DNA from: Rhizobacter sp.
Lineage (GTDB): Bacteria > Pseudomonadota > Gammaproteobacteria > Burkholderiales > Burkholderiaceae_C
Length of the DNA: 9,784 nt
Assembly: GCA_025359585.1 (NCBI GenBank)
Contig: JANYFX010000397.1
Span: forward strand, 1-9,784
Direction of reading: 5' to 3'
Position numbers and translations under genes: made by a program. Positions 1-8,607 of this stretch are shown here, piece after piece. The notes beneath the pieces are model-generated. The model had not been told where the DNA came from, ran no database searches, and saw only the letters and a list, made by a program, of their open reading frames with translations. Numbering within the stretch: position 1 is the first letter of the stretch; each line of letters opens with the position of its first letter.

Positions 1-384
1 GGCGCCAGCCTCGTGATGTTCAAGGGCTCGGCGCGCAAGGAAGCGGCGTGGCAGCTGATCGAATACCTCAGCGAGCCGGCAACGATGCAGCGCTTTCACG
101 CGCTCACCGGCAACCTGCCACCGCGTCGCAGCGCATGGCGTTCGCCCGCGCTCGCGAACGACGGGCCCTCGCAGGCGTTTGCGCAGCAGCTCGAACGGGT
201 GCGCGCCGCGCCCAAGATCCCCGAGTGGGAGCGCATCTTCCAGGAGATGCAGCTCACCGCCGAGCGCGTGGTGCAGCGCACGCAAAGTGCACAAGCCGCG
301 ACCGCGCAGCTCGATGCGTGGGTCGACACGCTGCTCGAGAAACGCCGCTGGCTGCGCGAGCGTGTCGCGAAGGGCTCGAAATGA
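1..384 (+). CDS. Carbohydrate ABC transporter substrate-binding protein, C-terminal part (5' end outside window)
   Basis: This is the 3' end of a gene that starts upstream of the window; 127 codons are visible, ending in TGA at 382-384. Seen: the fragment reads GASLVMFKGSARKEAAW, then IEYLSEP, then F-x-x-L-T-G-N-L-P-P-R-R-S-A-W, and later a stretch around IPEWERIFQEMQ before an Arg-rich end. Family knowledge: the G-x-S-L-V/x-F-K-G-S...AAW...YLS-P...TG-LPPR...AW pattern is typical of the C-terminal lobe of extracellular solute-binding family 1 proteins for sugars, which are usually about 400-430 residues, so about 300 residues would be missing. Its role would be to bind a sugar or oligosaccharide in the periplasm and hand it to the two permeases encoded next. 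The stop codon overlaps the next start (ATGA at 381-384), so translation is probably coupled. The ligand cannot be inferred. Confidence 0.88.
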   Translation, partial: GASLVMFKGSARKEAAWQLIEYLSEPATMQRFHALTGNLPPRRSAWRSPALANDGPSQAFAQQLERVRAAPKIPEWERIFQEMQLTAERVVQRTQSAQAATAQLDAWVDTLLEKRRWLRERVAKGSK

Positions 385-1255
385 GAAGGGCCGGCGTCGT
401 CGGCTGGGCGCTGGCCGCGCCGGCGCTGCTCGTCATCTTCGTCTTCTTCGTGTTGCCGGTGATCGCCGGCCTGGCGCTCAGCCTGACCGACTTCGACCTC
501 TACGCGCTGGCCGATTTGTCGACGTTGCGCTTCGTCGGCCTCGACAACTACCTGCGCCTGCTGCACACGCCGCTGTTCTGGCAGGCGCTCGGCAACACGC
601 TGTACTTCGTGGTGGTCGGCGTGCCGGTCTCGATCGGCCTGTCGCTCGGCGCGGCGCTGCTTTTGAACTCGCGCTTCGCCCGTTGGCAGCCGCTGTTCCG
701 CACCGCGCTGTTCGCGCCGGTCGTGACCACGGTGGTCGCGGTGGCTGTGATCTGGCGCTACCTGCTGCACACGCGTTACGGGCTGATCAACCAGGCGCTG
801 GCCGGCATCGGCATCGACCCGGTCGACTGGCTCGGCGACCCGCATTGGTCGATGCCGGCGATCATCCTGTTCGCGGCGTGGAAGAACTTCGGCTACAACA
901 TGATCATCCTGCTCGCCGCGCTCCAGGCCGTGCCACGCGAGCTCTACGAAGCGGCGCGTGTCGACGGCGCCGGCGCCGCACGCCAGTTCACCGACCTGAC
1001 GTTTCCGATGCTCACGCCCACGCTCGTGATGGTCGGCATCATGACGATCTCGGGTTACTTCCAGCTCTTCGCAGAACCGTATGTGATGACACAGGGCGGG
1101 CCGCTGCGCAGCACCGTCAGTGTGCTGTACTTCATGTACGAAGAAGGCTTTCGCTGGTGGAACCTCGGCAACGCGTCGGCTGTTGCCTTCCTGCTCTTCG
1201 TCGTGATCTTCGCGGTGAGCTGGGTGCTGCTGCGCTTCGACAAGGAGCCGGGCGC

Positions 1256-1259
<4 letters not shown>
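381..1259 (+). CDS. Sugar ABC transporter permease, MalF/UgpA type
   Basis: A 292-residue inner-membrane permease. The start at ATG 381 is chosen because it overlaps the preceding TGA and is followed at once by an N-terminal hydrophobic segment (about residues 6-30); an open frame continuing upstream lies inside the previous gene and lacks transporter sequence. Several further hydrophobic stretches are visible (near residues 70-100, 110-130, 165-185, 205-230 and 260-285), consistent with the usual six membrane helices. The cytoplasmic coupling loop that contacts the ATPase is clear: ELYEAARVDG, with Glu190 opening the EAA motif and Gly196 its conserved glycine. The length is normal for the family. 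It should form a heterodimeric channel with the product of the next gene, whose ATG overlaps this stop (ATGA at 1256-1259). The sugar transported is unknown; the MalF-like label means subfamily resemblance, not maltose specificity. Confidence 0.93.
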
Positions 1260-2073
<814 letters not shown>

Positions 2074-2077
<4 letters not shown>

Positions 2078-5000
2078 AGCGGCTGCTCGCGCTAGCGGTT
2101 CTGGCGGCCACGCTGTGCGCGCCGGCCCACGCCGAGGTGCGGGCCTTCGACGACTTCGAGAACCCCGCCGCGTGGAAACTCAGCGCCACCGACGACGTGA
2201 AAGCCGCGCTGCGCCCGGCCGAGGGCGTGCAGGGCAAGGCCTTGTGCATCGACTTCGACTTCGGCAGCGTCACCGGCTACATCAGCCTGCGCCGCGAGCT
2301 GCCGGTCGAGTACCCGGCGCGCTTCGAGTTCACACTGGCCGTGCGTGGCGACGCGCCGCTCAACGCGTTCCAGTTCAAGCTGACGGACGCGAGCGGTGAA
2401 AACGTCTGGTGGAGCCAGAAGCCCGAGTTCAAATTCCCGCACGAGTGGCAGACGCTGAAGTTCCGCCAACGCCAGATCGAGTTCGCGTGGGGGCCGGCGA
2501 GCGACCGTTCGCTGCGCCGCAGCGCGGCGGTCGAATTCGTCGTGGCGTCGGGCAGCGGTGCCGGCAAGGGCAGCGTCTGTTTCGACTCGCTCACGTTGCG
2601 CGAGCTGCCGGCCGACGACGTACCCGCTGGCCCGGCCACGCGTGCCACGTCGGGCACGATGAGCGCCGACTACGGCCAGCTGCGCGAGTTCGGCGCGCTC
2701 GTGTTGCGCTGGCGTGCCGGCGCGGCCGCGTCGGGCTACGCGATCGAGCTGTCGGACGACGGCGTGCAGTGGCGCCGCGTGCGCCAGGTTGAACGCGCTC
2801 GTGGCGACGTGCACACCCACTGGTTGCCCGAAAGCGAAGCGCGCTTCGTGCGCGCGGTGGTGGACGAGCCGGGCGCGAAGCCCGCCGCGCTGGCCGAGTT
2901 CGAGTTGATCGAGGCGGCAACTGCCAACGCCTATTTCGCGCAGCTCGCGAAGGCGGCGCCGCGTGGCAGCTACCCGCGCGCCTACATCGGCGAGCAGTCG
3001 TACTGGACCGTGCTCGGTGTCGATGGCGGGCGCACAGCCTCGCTGATCAGCGAAGACGGTGTGCTCGAACCGCTGCCCGGCGTCGGTGCGCTTGAACCCT
3101 TTTTGATTGCCGACAACAATCTGCTGAGCTGGGCCGACGCGAGCCTCGCGCACTCGTTGCGTGATGGTGATCTGCCGATGCCGAAAGTGCACTGGCGTGC
3201 CGACGGTCTTGCGCTCGACATCAGCGCCTTCGGCCACGGCACGCCCGAGGCGGCGCAGGTGCTCGCGCGCTACAGCGTGCGCAACCTCGGAAAGCGTGCG
3301 CGGCACGTCACGCTCGCACTCGCGTGGCGGCCGTTCCAGGCCAACCCGCCGACGCAGTTTCTTGCCCACCCGGGCGGCGCGAGCACGATCGACACGATGG
3401 CCTGGGACGGGCGTGCGCTGTTCGTCAACGGCGCCGAACGCCTGCACACGCTGACGCCACCGAGCAGCGTGCAACTCGAACCGCTCGCCGCCGGCGCAGT
3501 TGGCGACTGGCCGCGCGAACCCGCGCCATCACACGCCGAAGCGAATGTCACCGACAGCGCCGGTTTCGCCAGCGGCGTGCTGCGCTACGAGCTTCACCTG
3601 CGCCCCGGCGAGCGGCGCGAGATCGTGGTGGCGCTGCCGGTCAGCGGCGCGCCTGCCGTGCCGGCGCTGGCCCACATCGCACGCGAAGAAGCCCGGGTCG
3701 CCGCGCTGTGGCGCGAGCGGCTCGACCGCGTCCGCATCAGCGGCCCGGCGCCGGTGAACGATGTGGCGCGCACCTTGCGCACCGCCCTCGGCCACATCCT
3801 CGTCAACCGCAGCGGCCCGGCGCTGCAACCCGGCGCCCGCGCCTACGCCCGCTCGTGGATCCGCGACGGCGCGCTGACCTCGGCCGCGCTGCTGCGTCTC
3901 GGCCACGAAGACGTGGCACGCGACTTCCTGTTGTGGTTCGCGCCGTTCCAGTTCAAGAACGGCAAGGTGCCGTGCTGCGCCACCGTGCGCGGCGCCGACC
4001 CGGTGCCCGAGAACGACAGCGACGGCGAGTTCATCTTCGCCGCTGCCGACCTGTGGCACCACACCCACGACGAAGCCACCGCGCGCGCGCTGTGGCCGAA
4101 GGTGCGCGCGGCAGTCGATCACATGGAGGCGCTGCGGGCGAGCGAGCGCACCGACGCTAACCGAACACCCGAGCGCAGTGCCTATTTCGGCCTGATGCCG
4201 CCTTCGATCAGCCACGAGGGCTATTCCAACAAGCCTGCGTATTCGTACTGGGACGACCTCTGGGCTGCGACCGGCTACCGCAGCGCCACGGAGCTCGCGC
4301 AGGCGCTCGGCCTGACTGACGACGCCCGCCGCATCGGCGCGCAGCGCGATCAATTCCTCGCCGACTTGCGCGCGTCGTTCACTGCGAGCACCCAACGCCA
4401 CGGCCTTGACCTGCTGCCTGGCTCGGCCGACCGCGGTGACGTGGACCCGACCTCGAGCACCATCGCACTCAGCCCCGGCGGCCTGCTCGGCACGCTGCCC
4501 GACGCGCTCGTGCGTAACACTTTCGAGCGCTACTGGCGCGACTTCCTCGCCCGCCGCGACAGCGGCCAGCCGTGGGACGCCTACACACCCTACGAGTGGC
4601 GCACGGTCGGCAGCCTGGTGCGCCTCGGCGAGCGCGAACGGGCCTTGCAGGCGATGGATTTTTTCTACCGCGACCGCCGCCCGGCCGGCTGGAACCAGTG
4701 GGCCGAGGTGGTGGGCCGCGACCCGCGCGCGCCGCGTTTTCTGGGCGACATGCCCCACGGCTGGGTCGCGTCGGACCAGATCCGCGCGGTGCTCGACCTG
4801 TTCGCTTACGAGCACGAAGGCGAGCGCGCGCTGGTGCTGGCCGCCGGCGTGCCGATGGCCTGGTTCGGTGGCCCCGGCCTCACCCTGCACGAACTGCGCA
4901 CACCGTATGGCCGCCTGAGCTGGCAGGCGCGCTCGCGCACGGCCGGCGGGCGCCAGCAGATCGAGTTCGAGGTGCAGGCGCTGCGCACGCAGCCGCCCGG

Positions 5001-5139
5001 TGGCATCGTGCTGCGCGGTCCGTGGCCGAAGGCCTCGCGCGTCTGGGTCGATGGTCGTGCGCTGAGCGGAGCGGCCGACAACATCCCGCTGCTGCGCACG
5101 CCGGCCAGGGTGCGCATCGAACTGCCATCAGCGAGATGA
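2074..5139 (+). CDS. Large secreted multidomain glycosidase-like protein (CBM-like, discoidin-like and (alpha/alpha)6-barrel-like regions)
   Basis: A 1021-residue exported protein. ATG 2074 is chosen because it overlaps the previous stop, has GAAAGG just upstream and gives a clean signal peptide (MKRLLALAVLAATLCAPAHA, cleavage after A-H-A at residue 20); open frame further upstream is a shadow of the permease gene. Regions inferred by eye: residues 21-179, a beta-rich jelly-roll-like domain starting FDDFENPAAW, as in carbohydrate-binding modules, with Cys58 and Cys169 possibly paired; 190-280, a discoidin (F5/8 type C)-like module with IELSDDGVQWRRV; about 300-560, a beta-rich region; about 565-940, a helical region with YARSWIRDGALT (Trp595, Arg597, Asp598), ENDSDGEF (646-653), WNQWAEVV (Glu878) and DMPHGW (892-897); then a short beta-rich C-terminus. 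The S-W-x-R-D pattern and acidic cluster resemble (alpha/alpha)6-barrel glycosidases such as the GH15, GH63 and debranching-enzyme groups. I cannot assign a GH family; Asp598, Glu646, Asp650, Glu652 and Glu878 are only candidate catalytic residues. The context supports periplasmic trimming of an imported glycan. Confidence 0.8.
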
Positions 5140-5146
5140 ACACGCC

Positions 5147-5911
5147 ATGAAACAGACCATGAACAGCCGACGCCGTTTTCTCGGCCAGACCACCGCGATC
5201 GGCGTCGCCGTCGCCTTGCCCGGCTGCGCCGTGCGCGTGCCGCTGGCCAGCGGCGAGCACGTGCAGAGCTTCAGCGGCGTGGTCAGCAAGCGTGTCTCGC
5301 TGCGCTACTTGATGTGGGTGCCCGAGTCTGCGAGCCGGCCGGCCGGCGGCTGGCCGCTCGTGATCTTTCTGCACGGCTCGGGCGAGCGTGGCAGCGACCT
5401 GGCGCGCGTCAAGGTGCACGGCCCGCCGAAGTACGCGGCAGCGGGCCGGCCGTTCCCGTTCATCCTGGTTGCGCCGCAAGTCCCCGAAGGCATGGCCTGG
5501 GACAGCGACGGTCTCGAAGCGCTGCGCGCCGACCTGGTCGCGCGGCTGCCGATCGACCCCGCGCGCGTCGTGCTCACCGGCATGAGCATGGGCGGCTACG
5601 GCACCTGGAACTACGCCGTCGACTACCCGGATCGGCTCGCCGCCATCGCCCCGGTCTGCGGCTCGGGCGACAGCGACCGCGCCGAGCGCATCGTGCACCT
5701 GCCGGTCTGGGCTTTTCATGGCGCGTTGGACGACGTGGTCTCGCCGGCCGGTGACAAGGAGATGGTGGCTGCGTTGAACGCGGCCGGCGGCCGCGCGAAG
5801 TTCACGCTCTACTCCGACGTGGGCCACAACGCCTGGGATCCGGCTTATGCAGACCCGGCGCTGTACGCATGGCTGCTGGCGCAGCGGCGCGGGCAGGCGG
5901 CGCGCGACTGA
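5147..5911 (+). CDS. Alpha/beta hydrolase (esterase-like), probable Tat-exported lipoprotein
   Basis: A 254-residue serine hydrolase. Seen: the N-terminus carries S7-R8-R9-R10-F11-L12, a good twin-arginine motif, then a hydrophobic stretch ending L-P-G-C with Cys27 as a possible lipidation site and Ala at +2, which would favour the outer membrane. The oxyanion region is HGSGERG (residues 76-82). The nucleophile elbow is GMSMGGYG with Ser147. The acid is Asp195 or Asp196 in HGALDDVV, and the histidine is His227 in DVGHNAW, so a complete triad is present. Family knowledge: this pattern fits the phospholipase/carboxylesterase, CE1-like and prolyl-oligopeptidase-like esterases. It begins 7 bp after the glycosidase-like gene, so it is probably in the same operon and may remove acyl groups from the same glycan (inference). 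The start could instead be ATG 5159, which keeps the RR motif; neither start has a strong ribosome binding site. Confidence 0.87.
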   Translation: MKQTMNSRRRFLGQTTAIGVAVALPGCAVRVPLASGEHVQSFSGVVSKRVSLRYLMWVPESASRPAGGWPLVIFLHGSGERGSDLARVKVHGPPKYAAAGRPFPFILVAPQVPEGMAWDSDGLEALRADLVARLPIDPARVVLTGMSMGGYGTWNYAVDYPDRLAAIAPVCGSGDSDRAERIVHLPVWAFHGALDDVVSPAGDKEMVAALNAAGGRAKFTLYSDVGHNAWDPAYADPALYAWLLAQRRGQAARD

Positions 5912-5998
5912 TCGTGCGGGACTGACTGCAGCAGTGCTCAAGTCGGCGCTGGCTTGGCCGATATACCGGCAGAGCACCACCCGACCCGAGCCCACTCC

Positions 5999-6433
5999 AT
6001 GCCCCGCCTCGCCCTCACTGTCATCGTATTTGCCACGGCCTTGCTGGCGGGTTGTGACGTGGTCGTCGGCGCGCTCGGCATCGAGTCGCCCGAAAAAGTG
6101 GCGGCCGTGCGCGAGGCCGACGGCAAGGCCATCGGCGGCGCCTGCCGCCACGCCGGCCGAGCCATCGAAGACTGCTACGCGCTCAACAAGAAAGCCGAGA
6201 AGGCCTCGGTCTTCGCCGGCTGGCGCGACATGAACGACTACATGCGCGAGAACAAGATCGAGCCGGTGCCCCCGCAGCTCGCGACCCAGGTCGCGAACGC
6301 CGGTGGCAAAGCTGCGGTGGTCGATGCCGAGCCCGCGAAACCGGCGGCGGCTAGCGACAAACCCGCCGCCAAACCCAGCCCCGAAGGCGGCAAGCCCGCC
6401 AAGCGCGAGAGCGCCAAAGCGCACGACTCCTGA
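5999..6433 (+). CDS. Small lipoprotein of unknown function with Pro/Ala/Lys-rich tail
   Basis: A 144-residue protein that I do not recognise as a named family. ATG 5999 is chosen over an in-frame start at 5954 because it places a type II signal peptide exactly at the N-terminus: MPRLALTVIVFATALLAGC, with a standard L-A-G-C lipobox and Cys19 as the lipidated residue. Asp20 at +2 is the classic Lol-avoidance residue in enterobacteria and suggests inner-membrane retention. The mature part has a short, probably helical domain (about residues 30-95) containing Cys49 and Cys59 in a CX9C arrangement, followed by FAGWRDMNDYMRENKIEPVPPQ. The last 45 or so residues are low complexity, rich in Pro, Ala and Lys with imperfect D-K-P-A-A-K-P units, and probably disordered. 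It lies 87 bp after the hydrolase gene, so it is likely a separate transcription unit. Confidence 0.78.
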   Translation: MPRLALTVIVFATALLAGCDVVVGALGIESPEKVAAVREADGKAIGGACRHAGRAIEDCYALNKKAEKASVFAGWRDMNDYMRENKIEPVPPQLATQVANAGGKAAVVDAEPAKPAAASDKPAAKPSPEGGKPAKRESAKAHDS

Positions 6434-6495
6434 GCGGCGGCGCCGGGCCGGCGGTGCCCGCCTGTCGCACGCTGCTGCAGTTCGTCGCTCGGCGG

Positions 6496-6524
6496 GTGAC
6501 ACAGCGCTGGTGCGCGGGCACATT
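6496..6524 (+). promoter_or_regulatory. Possible sigma-70-type promoter for the DUF2807 gene
   Basis: GTGACA at 6496-6501 matches five of six bases of the -35 consensus. A 17-bp spacer leads to CACATT at 6519-6524, which matches only three of six at -10. Transcription would begin near 6531, about 25 bases before the ATG at 6556. This is a weak match in GC-rich DNA and is given only because it has the right spacing and position. Confidence 0.22.
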
Positions 6525-6542
6525 GATGGCTTCTCCATCCCC

Positions 6543-6549
6543 GAGGGGA
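6543..6549 (+). promoter_or_regulatory. Ribosome binding site that fixes the start of the DUF2807 gene
   Basis: A purine-rich GAGGGGA lies 6 bases before ATG 6556, with its GAGG core 9 bases before the start. It favours that start over in-frame upstream candidates such as ATG 6526, which would put the signal peptide too far from the N-terminus. It is the clearest Shine-Dalgarno sequence in the window. Confidence 0.6.
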
Positions 6550-6555
6550 CATCGA

Positions 6556-7344
6556 ATGAAGCCGCTTTCTCAACCACGGACGCGCCACCTGCGCTTCATG
6601 TTCGTTGCCGCCGCGGTGCTCGCCGCCGCCAGCCTGCCCGCCCACTCGGCCGAGTCCGGCTCGCTGCTTCAGCGCATCGGCCTCGTCGGCCTGCAAGGCT
6701 CGGGCAAGCTGCAGACCGAGCCACGCGCGGTCGACGGCTTCTCTGCCATCGAGCTGCACGGGTCGATGAATCTCGTGTTGCGCCAGAGCGCGCGCGAAGC
6801 CGTGGAGCTTCGGGCCGACGACAACCTGCTGGCGCTGGTCGAAACCCGTGTCGTCAGCCGCTCGGGTGTGCCGACGCTGCAGGTCCGCACCCGTGATGGC
6901 GCCAGCTATTCGTCGCGCAACCCGATCACGGTGACGGTCGACGTGGTGACGCTGTCGGCACTGTCGGTGCGGGGCTCCGGCAACGTGTCGGGCGAGGGTC
7001 TCAAGGCGCCGGCGCTGAAGATCGTGCTCGCCGGGTCGAGCGACGTGAAGTTGCAGAAGCTGAGCCTGGACGAGGCCAGCCTGAAGATCTCGGGCAGCGG
7101 CAACGCCGAGCTCTCGGGCAAGGCCACACGCCTGAGCCTGTCGATCTCGGGCAGTGGCGACATCAACACCCGCGAGCTCGAAGCCGACGAGGTCAGTGTC
7201 AGCATCGCCGGCAGCGGCGGGGCCAGCGTCAATGCCCGCAAGGCGCTGGGTGTGTCGATCGCCGGCAGCGGCAGCGTCGACTACGTGGGCGACGCGACCG
7301 TGAAAACATCGGTTGCCGGCAGCGGCCGGGTGAAGAAACGCTGA
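6556..7344 (+). CDS. Secreted DUF2807 (GIN-domain) beta-repeat protein
   Basis: A 262-residue exported protein. An Arg-rich n-region and a hydrophobic core (residues 14-28) lead to a probable signal peptidase I site after A-H-S (residue 31) or Ala32. The mature N-terminus has GSGKLQTEPRAVDGFSAIEL and a LHGSMNLVLRQ strand, followed by a ladder of short beta strands each ending in a G-S-G/S-N/D-like turn, with glycines at residues 140, 160, 180, 199, 219, 237 and 255 (spacing 18-20). Family knowledge: a conserved FxxIxLxGSxxL opening followed by SGSG turns is the signature of the putative auto-transporter adhesin / head-GIN domain family DUF2807, which forms stacked beta structures. Molecular function is not established for the family, and no membrane anchor is seen after the signal, so a periplasmic or released protein is likely. 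The gene sits alone, 122 bp from its upstream neighbour. Confidence 0.85.
   Translation: MKPLSQPRTRHLRFMFVAAAVLAAASLPAHSAESGSLLQRIGLVGLQGSGKLQTEPRAVDGFSAIELHGSMNLVLRQSAREAVELRADDNLLALVETRVVSRSGVPTLQVRTRDGASYSSRNPITVTVDVVTLSALSVRGSGNVSGEGLKAPALKIVLAGSSDVKLQKLSLDEASLKISGSGNAELSGKATRLSLSISGSGDINTRELEADEVSVSIAGSGGASVNARKALGVSIAGSGSVDYVGDATVKTSVAGSGRVKKR
6973..7329 (+). repeat. In-gene degenerate tandem repeat encoding GSGN/GSGD turns
   Basis: Seven units of about 54-60 bases within the DUF2807 gene, each containing a GGC-AGC-GGC-like core or a variant of it (cores at 6973, 7033, 7093, 7150, 7210, 7264 and 7318). The core is the same at the protein level but codons vary (for example AGC versus AGT, and GGGTCGAGC in the second unit). 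The repeat is therefore old and kept by selection on protein structure, rather than a recent DNA duplication. Confidence 0.7.
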
Positions 7345-7395
7345 GCCGGTGCCTGCCTTGGCGCAGCGGCGCGCGGGGGCAAACGCCGGTGGCGA

Positions 7396-7409
7396 GCGGG
7401 AAAACCCGC
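7396..7409 (+). other. Perfect GCGGG-AAAA-CCCGC hairpin upstream of azlC
   Basis: A perfect 5-bp G/C stem with an AAAA loop lies 21 bases before the azlC ATG and 51 bases after the DUF2807 stop. No T-tract follows (next bases AGACGG), so it is not a standard intrinsic terminator. It could end the upstream transcript weakly, affect azlC leader folding, or be chance in GC-rich DNA. Confidence 0.35.
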
Positions 7410-7430
7410 AGACGGTGACAATCGCACACG

Positions 7431-8216
7431 ATGAATTCGATCGGTGCCACGCTCCGCCACCCACAGTTCCGCCAGGGCGCGGCCGAGATGTCGGGCGTGT
7501 CGCTCGGCATCGCCGCTTGGGGCCTCGTGACCGGCGTGGCGATGGTCAAGAGCGGCCTGTCGGTGCCGATGGCGCTGATGATGAGCCTGATGGTCTTCGG
7601 CGGCAGCGTGCAGCTCGCCGCGATACCGCTGATGATGGTCGGCACGCCGGTCTGGGTGATCTGGGCCACGGCGCTGTGCGTGAACCTGCGCTTCGTGATC
7701 TTCAGCGCGCAGTGGCGGCCGTATTTCAAACGTTTCCCGCGCTGGCAGCGTCTGTCGCTCGGCTACTTCTGCGCCGACCTGAACTACGTGCTGTTCATGA
7801 AGCGTTTCAAGGAGCCGCGTGACGACGAGGGCCAGATCGAGTACTTCATCGGCGGCTCGCTGATGAACTGGTCGGCGTGGCAGATCCCTTCGGTCATCGG
7901 CATCGTGCTGGCCGATGTGATCCCGACGCATTGGGGCCTCGGTTTCGCCGGGGTGCTGGCCCTGCTCGGGCTGACCTACTCGCTGCTGTCGGACAAGGCA
8001 ACGGCCTTCGCCGCCGTGGTGGCCGCCGGCGCTGCAGTGGCGGCTTTCGCGCTGCCGTTCCGCCTCTACATCGTGGTCGCGATTGCCGCGGCCGTGTGCG
8101 TGGGGCTGCTGATCGACGGCGGTGGTGATGCTGGCCAGCGCGTGCTGGCGCGCCTGCGCGGCCGCGGCAGCGAGCCGCCAAAGGGCCACGCCCGCCGGGA
8201 AGAAGCCGCCGCATGA
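7431..8216 (+). CDS. azlC: AzlC family branched-chain amino acid exporter, large subunit
   Basis: A 261-residue multi-spanning inner-membrane protein. Family knowledge: AzlC/YgaZ proteins pair with the small AzlD/YgaH protein to export branched-chain amino acids such as valine and leucine, and toxic analogues. They are often mislabelled as ABC permeases, although no ATPase is involved. Seen: the N-terminal region has the family feature of a short amphipathic start followed by hydrophobic segments; FGGSVQLAAIPLMM corresponds to the conserved loop usually written AGASQFAA, and CVNLRFVIFSA to the conserved NLRH-type segment. Further helices occur near residues 145-165, 165-185 and 190-230. The last 30 or so residues are an Arg/Gly-rich cytosolic tail. 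Length is close to the usual 240-255 plus that tail. ATG 7431 is the first start available in this frame; it lacks a clear Shine-Dalgarno. Its stop overlaps azlD. Confidence 0.9.
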   Translation: MNSIGATLRHPQFRQGAAEMSGVSLGIAAWGLVTGVAMVKSGLSVPMALMMSLMVFGGSVQLAAIPLMMVGTPVWVIWATALCVNLRFVIFSAQWRPYFKRFPRWQRLSLGYFCADLNYVLFMKRFKEPRDDEGQIEYFIGGSLMNWSAWQIPSVIGIVLADVIPTHWGLGFAGVLALLGLTYSLLSDKATAFAAVVAAGAAVAAFALPFRLYIVVAIAAAVCVGLLIDGGGDAGQRVLARLRGRGSEPPKGHARREEAAA

Positions 8217-8554
8217 GCGCGCCACTGAGCGGCCTGGAGGCCTTCATCACGATCGCCGGCCTGACCGGCATCACGGTGCTGACGCGCGCGTTCTTCCTGT
8301 TCTCGGACCGCGAACTGGTCTTGCCCGACTGGGTCCAGCGCGGCCTGCGTTATGCGCCGCTGGCCGCACTCGCGGCCGTGGTCGTGCCCGAGGTCGTGAT
8401 GACACAAGGCCAGCTCATCGGCACCTGGCAAGACGCGCGGCTCTATGCCGTGCTCGCCTCGACGCTCTACTATTTCTGGCGCGGCGGCATTCTGGGCACG
8501 ATCGTCAGCGGCATGGTGGTGCTGGTGCCTCTCAAACTGATACTCGGCTGGTAA
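8213..8554 (+). CDS. azlD: AzlD family branched-chain amino acid exporter, small subunit
   Basis: A 113-residue hydrophobic protein with about four membrane segments (residues 10-28, 42-62, 78-93 and 94-112 approximately), the normal size for AzlD/YgaH. The T-R-A-F-F-L-F segment near residues 24-30 corresponds to the conserved T-x-x-x-R position of the family, and LRYAPLAALAAVVVPEVV is the conserved R-x-x-P-x-A-x-x-A stretch. The ATG at 8213 overlaps the azlC TGA (8214-8216), so the two subunits are translationally coupled, as expected for an obligate pair. The gene ends with TAA at 8552-8554. The family and the pairing are secure; the exact amino acid exported is not shown by the sequence. 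Confidence 0.9.
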   Translation: MSAPLSGLEAFITIAGLTGITVLTRAFFLFSDRELVLPDWVQRGLRYAPLAALAAVVVPEVVMTQGQLIGTWQDARLYAVLASTLYYFWRGGILGTIVSGMVVLVPLKLILGW

Positions 8555-8572
8555 CCCGCTCGTTACCGCGGG
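8555..8572 (+). other. Stem-loop directly after the azlD stop
   Basis: CCCGC at 8555-8559 pairs with GCGGG at 8568-8572 around an 8-base loop, starting at the first base after the TAA. There is no following run of T, so an intrinsic terminator is not supported. It could be a 3' stabilising hairpin or chance. The rest of the 92-bp gap to pgk holds a GGCCGGCC palindrome (8592-8599) with no obvious role. Confidence 0.25.
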
Positions 8573-8607
8573 CGTGGATATGTGCCCGGCGGGCCGGCCG
8601 GCGTGCC

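Noticed and set aside
48..380. Upstream extension of the first permease open frame
   Set aside because: It lies wholly inside the binding-protein gene in another frame and is Arg/Ala-rich; the ATGA overlap at 381 is the natural start.
3529..4890. Long antisense open frame (453 codons) opposite the glycosidase-like gene
   Set aside because: Its translation is rich in Arg, Ala, His and Gly without motifs, typical of the shadow of a GC-rich gene; the + strand frame has a signal peptide and coherent domains.
5925..5970. Short inverted repeats after the hydrolase gene as a terminator (ACTG-CAG-CAGT and GCCG-ATATAC-CGGC)
   Set aside because: The stems are only 4 bp with no T-tract; the operon end may lie here but the sequence does not show a terminator.
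6434..6495. GC-rich inverted bases after the lipoprotein stop as a terminator
   Set aside because: Several short G/C pairings are possible but none is stable, unique and followed by T residues.
4880..6577. Long antisense open frame (565 codons) spanning the hydrolase and lipoprotein genes
   Set aside because: It runs across three independent + strand genes and their gaps, and its composition is shadow-like; the + strand has a complete catalytic triad and a lipobox.
6973..7329. Direct repeats as a CRISPR array or a minisatellite
   Set aside because: The repeats are in frame, diverged at synonymous sites and explained by the protein's beta-turn ladder.
6238..7464. Antisense open frame (408 codons) opposite the DUF2807 gene
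   Set aside because: No recognisable domain and Arg/Ala/His/Gln-rich; the opposite frame has a signal peptide, a ribosome binding site and a regular repeat.
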